NCBI GenBank assembly: GCA_024220525.1
Contig: JAMYWO010000005.1
Location: forward strand, 28,072-47,570
Direction: 5' to 3'
Length of the DNA stretch: 19,499 nt
Origin: Cochliopodium minus
Lineage: Eukaryota > Discosea > Himatismenida > Cochliopodiidae
Each line of letters starts with the position of its first letter. The first letter of the stretch is position 1. Shown in pieces: positions 17,147 through 19,499 of the stretch. The position numbers and the translations under genes were made by a program. Under the pieces are notes generated by a model. That model did not search any database. It saw only the letters and a list, made by a program, of their open reading frames with translations, and had not been told where the DNA came from.

Positions 17147-19431
17147 TGCAGTTTGACTTTGATGTTATACACATTCGAGGTATTACAAATGTTGTCAATG
17201 ACAGAATGTCAAGAAAACCATTAAATTTGGATGAATTAATCAAATATCTCAAAGAAATAGAAACCAAGGAAGACCACGAAGAAATGGACAAAGCAAAAAG
17301 GAATACAAACGTTGTGAAAGAGCTAATGGTTGCCAAAGAGTACGACAACGAATCGACAAATCAAGCCAAAATAGTTACAGAACAAATCTCATTATCTGAG
17401 AATGTTGTTGCGGCAGGAAACAAGATTGACAAAGTGGTATCTAACAATCTTACTAAAAAGATTGAAGAGACAGAAAAGAGAAGTAAATCCTTTAACGAAA
17501 TCGAAACAGACGAAAAGGGTTTCATTAATTGGGACCAATTCAATACAGAAGATACTTTCGAAGACAACGATCTCAAACAATTCAATTTTGTTGATTTTAG
17601 TGATGCTATCAAAAAAGGAGAATACATGAGAGACAACGAAAAGGATTTGTTACCTGACGTACATCTGGACGGTGATTTTCATGACTACTTCAAGATGTAT
17701 GCTACTTTGAGAATAGAAAATTCTTTGATACCTGAATGGATGCTCAAACCGGAACTCGAATCTGCAAGAAAAGAAGTTGATTTCTATCTACCCAACCTTA
17801 GAATTAAAAACAATCGTTTATGTTACTTTGAAAAAGATGGAGATGGCAGATTCAATGGAAAATATCGTTATTACGTGGATGTAAAAGATCGATTTAAGAT
17901 TTTCAATCTCATTCACAATGAAAATGGTCACATGAGCTTGAAGTATACTATGCATAGACTTGTTGGGCGTTGGTGGCCAAACTGTGTTCGTGACATCAAA
18001 CAAAAGATTGAAGAATGCATGAAATGTCAAGAATATAACAAGAAAAGAGGATTTGAAAGAGAAGTTCGAACATTACCTATATACAGACCACTCGAGCTTG
18101 GTCATATTGACTTGATAGGAAAGTTGAGTAGTGGAAAGTATAAGTATATTTTCGTATACACTGATCACGACACGAAATATACAATTACAAAAGCTTTGAA
18201 ACACAGAAACGCTGAGACAATTGCTGATACACTGATTAATGAGATTTTCTATAGAATAGGATTTATTCCTATAATTGTCTATGATCACGGATCTGAATTT
18301 GTAAATGAACTGGTTTCTGCAATTAGATCTGTACTTGGTATCGTTGGTAGAGTTGCTTCAAAAGAACATAGCATTAGCAATGGTATCGTAGAAAGAAAAA
18401 ACAAGACATTGATGTCAATGATGAGAAAATACGTTAATATTTATCACGATGACTGGCATTTGCACCTACCTAAAGTAACATTCGCTTTAAACACCTATCA
18501 CCCAAGAGGCTTGATGAATTCTGCTTTTGAACAAGTTTATGGAATGAGACCTTGGGACATGGTTGACTGGGTTGACGAGATTCCTAATGAAGGAGACAAG
18601 AACACACTCTCTAGACTTAGAAATTTGAGAGAAGTTAGGGAACTTAACGCTTTACTTGAACACAGAGTAAGAGACGAGAACAGAAAAACCCCTAAAACAA
18701 TTAAATACAACGTTGGGGACTTGGTAATGGCCATGGGTAAAGATAAAGACAAAGGAAATGTTAGAAAAATGAATCCTTTTCAGAAAGGTCCATATGAAAT
18801 AATTAGTGTAGAAATGGGATCCGCTGTAATCAAACACCTTGAAAAGAACAAAATTGTAGAAGGAATTCCGACATTCAAACTTGTTCCTTTCAAAGCACCT
18901 AAATACATTCCAAACATGGTAAATGATGTTGATATTAACTTCATTCCTGACATAATTACGAATGAAAAAGTAATTAAGAAGAAAAACGGAAAAGAAATCA
19001 TCGTTTATGAAGTAATGATGAATTATTTCAAACAACTCATCTTTGAAGATTGGACCGAAAAAGAATTCTACAAGAATAACAACAGATACAAATATCTCTT
19101 GGATAATTGGAAAAAGAAACAAAGTAAACTGGAAAAAGATGTTGATTTTCTTAACTTGAAACCTAGAAAAAGAATTCTGAAGATTATCGATCATCGTGCA
19201 ACCAAAAATGATTTCAAATTCCTTTGTACAATCACTGAAAACAAAAAAGAGAAAACTGTATGGCTAGAATATGATGAAATTCTTGGCAAGAAATTAATAG
19301 ATGAGTACATGTTGGACAAAGGCTTGACCATGAACATGATACAAAAACCACCATCTCATAATTCGAATTCAAGGAATTCTAGAGGGGGGAATGTAGGACT
19401 GTATGATGAAGATCAGCATACAAAGATCTGA
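17146..19431 (+). CDS. pol: RNase H C-terminus plus integrase with GPY/F and chromodomain-like tail
   Basis: 761 codons in the -1 frame relative to the first ORF; its ATG overlaps the TAA of that ORF (TAATG). The frame is open slightly further upstream and encodes the expected Arg-Trp there. Residues 1-24 are the end of RNase H, with Asp19 in NVVNDRMSRK as the fourth carboxylate. A linker (30-220) leads to the integrase: zinc finger His257-x4-His262-x28-Cys291-x2-Cys294, catalytic Asp322, Asp380, Glu416 (D-x57-D-x35-E), then the GPY/F module with Gly548-Pro549-Tyr550. Two chromodomain-like segments follow at about 605-660 (with EDW) and 674-721 (ILKIIDHR, then TVWLEYDEIL, then LIDEY). The ORF crosses the polypurine tract and ends 13 codons inside the 3' LTR. 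The integrase inserts cDNA into chromosomes; chromodomains in this family steer it to modified histones. Confidence 0.92.
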   Translation: MQFDFDVIHIRGITNVVNDRMSRKPLNLDELIKYLKEIETKEDHEEMDKAKRNTNVVKELMVAKEYDNESTNQAKIVTEQISLSENVVAAGNKIDKVVSNNLTKKIEETEKRSKSFNEIETDEKGFINWDQFNTEDTFEDNDLKQFNFVDFSDAIKKGEYMRDNEKDLLPDVHLDGDFHDYFKMYATLRIENSLIPEWMLKPELESARKEVDFYLPNLRIKNNRLCYFEKDGDGRFNGKYRYYVDVKDRFKIFNLIHNENGHMSLKYTMHRLVGRWWPNCVRDIKQKIEECMKCQEYNKKRGFEREVRTLPIYRPLELGHIDLIGKLSSGKYKYIFVYTDHDTKYTITKALKHRNAETIADTLINEIFYRIGFIPIIVYDHGSEFVNELVSAIRSVLGIVGRVASKEHSISNGIVERKNKTLMSMMRKYVNIYHDDWHLHLPKVTFALNTYHPRGLMNSAFEQVYGMRPWDMVDWVDEIPNEGDKNTLSRLRNLREVRELNALLEHRVRDENRKTPKTIKYNVGDLVMAMGKDKDKGNVRKMNPFQKGPYEIISVEMGSAVIKHLEKNKIVEGIPTFKLVPFKAPKYIPNMVNDVDINFIPDIITNEKVIKKKNGKEIIVYEVMMNYFKQLIFEDWTEKEFYKNNNRYKYLLDNWKKKQSKLEKDVDFLNLKPRKRILKIIDHRATKNDFKFLCTITENKKEKTVWLEYDEILGKKLIDEYMLDKGLTMNMIQKPPSHNSNSRNSRGGNVGLYDEDQHTKI
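19381..19391 (+). other. Polypurine tract (plus-strand primer site)
   Basis: Eleven uninterrupted purines (AGAGGGGGGAA) directly abut the TG of the 3' LTR, the standard position for plus-strand DNA priming. They are also coding, lying within the integrase ORF. Confidence 0.9.
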
Positions 19432-19499
19432 GGAAGATATAAATGTACAAGGATCGGAAGAATATTTATATTCACCTTTTTTATATTCATAAAATTCGC
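19392..19499 (+). repeat. 3' LTR, partial
   Basis: It begins TGTAGGACTG right after the polypurine tract and matches the 5' LTR at 107 of 108 positions up to the window end. It contains the last codons and the TGA of the integrase ORF (19429-19431). Confidence 0.95.

Larger units (their letters stand above)
12380..19499 (+). mobile_element. Ty3/gypsy (chromovirus-like) LTR retrotransposon, 3' LTR truncated by window end
   Basis: The element has a 5' LTR starting TGTAGGACTG at 12380, a Gag-PR-RT-RNase H ORF, a second ORF with integrase, a polypurine tract at 19381-19391, and a 3' LTR starting with the same TGTAGG at 19392. The LTR starts are 7012 bp apart. RT lies before integrase, the integrase has a GPY/F module and an added chromodomain-like tail, and the RT catalytic motif is YIDD. 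This domain order is that of Metaviridae-type elements. The copy looks young (see the LTR comparison) but has a reading-frame break inside RNase H. Source strand and insertion are unambiguous; the 3' end and target-site duplication are off the window. Confidence 0.95.

Noticed and set aside
1-19499. tRNA, rRNA or other structured RNA genes
   Set aside because: No cloverleaf, B-box-like or conserved rRNA sequence was seen on either strand; a covariance-model search was not possible.

Overview
The window is very AT-rich, with long A- or T-dominated simple-sequence tracts and protein-coding genes split by GT-AG introns. That, together with a SMYD-type MYND/SET protein, a two-pore-like cation channel and a Ty3/gypsy element with a DDE integrase, points to a eukaryote, most likely a microbial one (protist). 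I cannot name the species. Host exons read through in the standard genetic code.

Layout. (1) 1-152, minus: first exon of a secreted protein with a possible thioredoxin-like start, cut by the window edge. (2) 287-1836, minus: six-exon SMYD-like methyltransferase candidate. (3) 1954-3149, minus: three exons of an unrecognised protein whose 5' end is absent. (4) 3170-3640: heptameric A-rich repeat. (5) 3663-4368, plus: last three exons (S4-S5 linker, S5, pore, S6) of a cation channel whose 5' end is absent. (6) 4735-8198, plus: five exons of cofactor-independent phosphoglycerate mutase (iPGM), all introns in phase 1, stopping about 160 residues short, next to poly-T. (7) 8328-8722: two orphan exon-like ORFs.

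(8) About 8.85-12.13 kb: a compact, mostly decayed, virus-like island. It holds an imperfect hairpin with an array of CTGTT words, a broken unknown ORF, a MYND-finger ORF overlapping the next reading frame by ATGA, a Dam-like adenine methyltransferase with no ATG in frame, a frameshifted tail-fibre-like gene, and a fragment resembling the HUH endonuclease domain of CRESS-type Rep proteins. A 37-bp patch inside the fibre gene is built from two pieces of the Rep fragment, one direct and one inverted.

(9) 12380 to the right edge: a young Ty3/gypsy chromovirus-like retrotransposon. The first 108 bp of its two LTRs differ at one base, and the 3' LTR runs off the window. Gag, protease, RT and most of RNase H lie in one 1495-codon ORF. 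The end of RNase H and the whole integrase, with GPY/F and two chromodomain-like modules, lie in a second ORF that starts at a TAATG junction in the -1 frame.

The host genes do not form an evident pathway. The two stories worth following are the virus-like island with its possible origin and Rep, and the run of host genes that each lose an end at simple-sequence DNA, which could be real breakage or assembly collapse.
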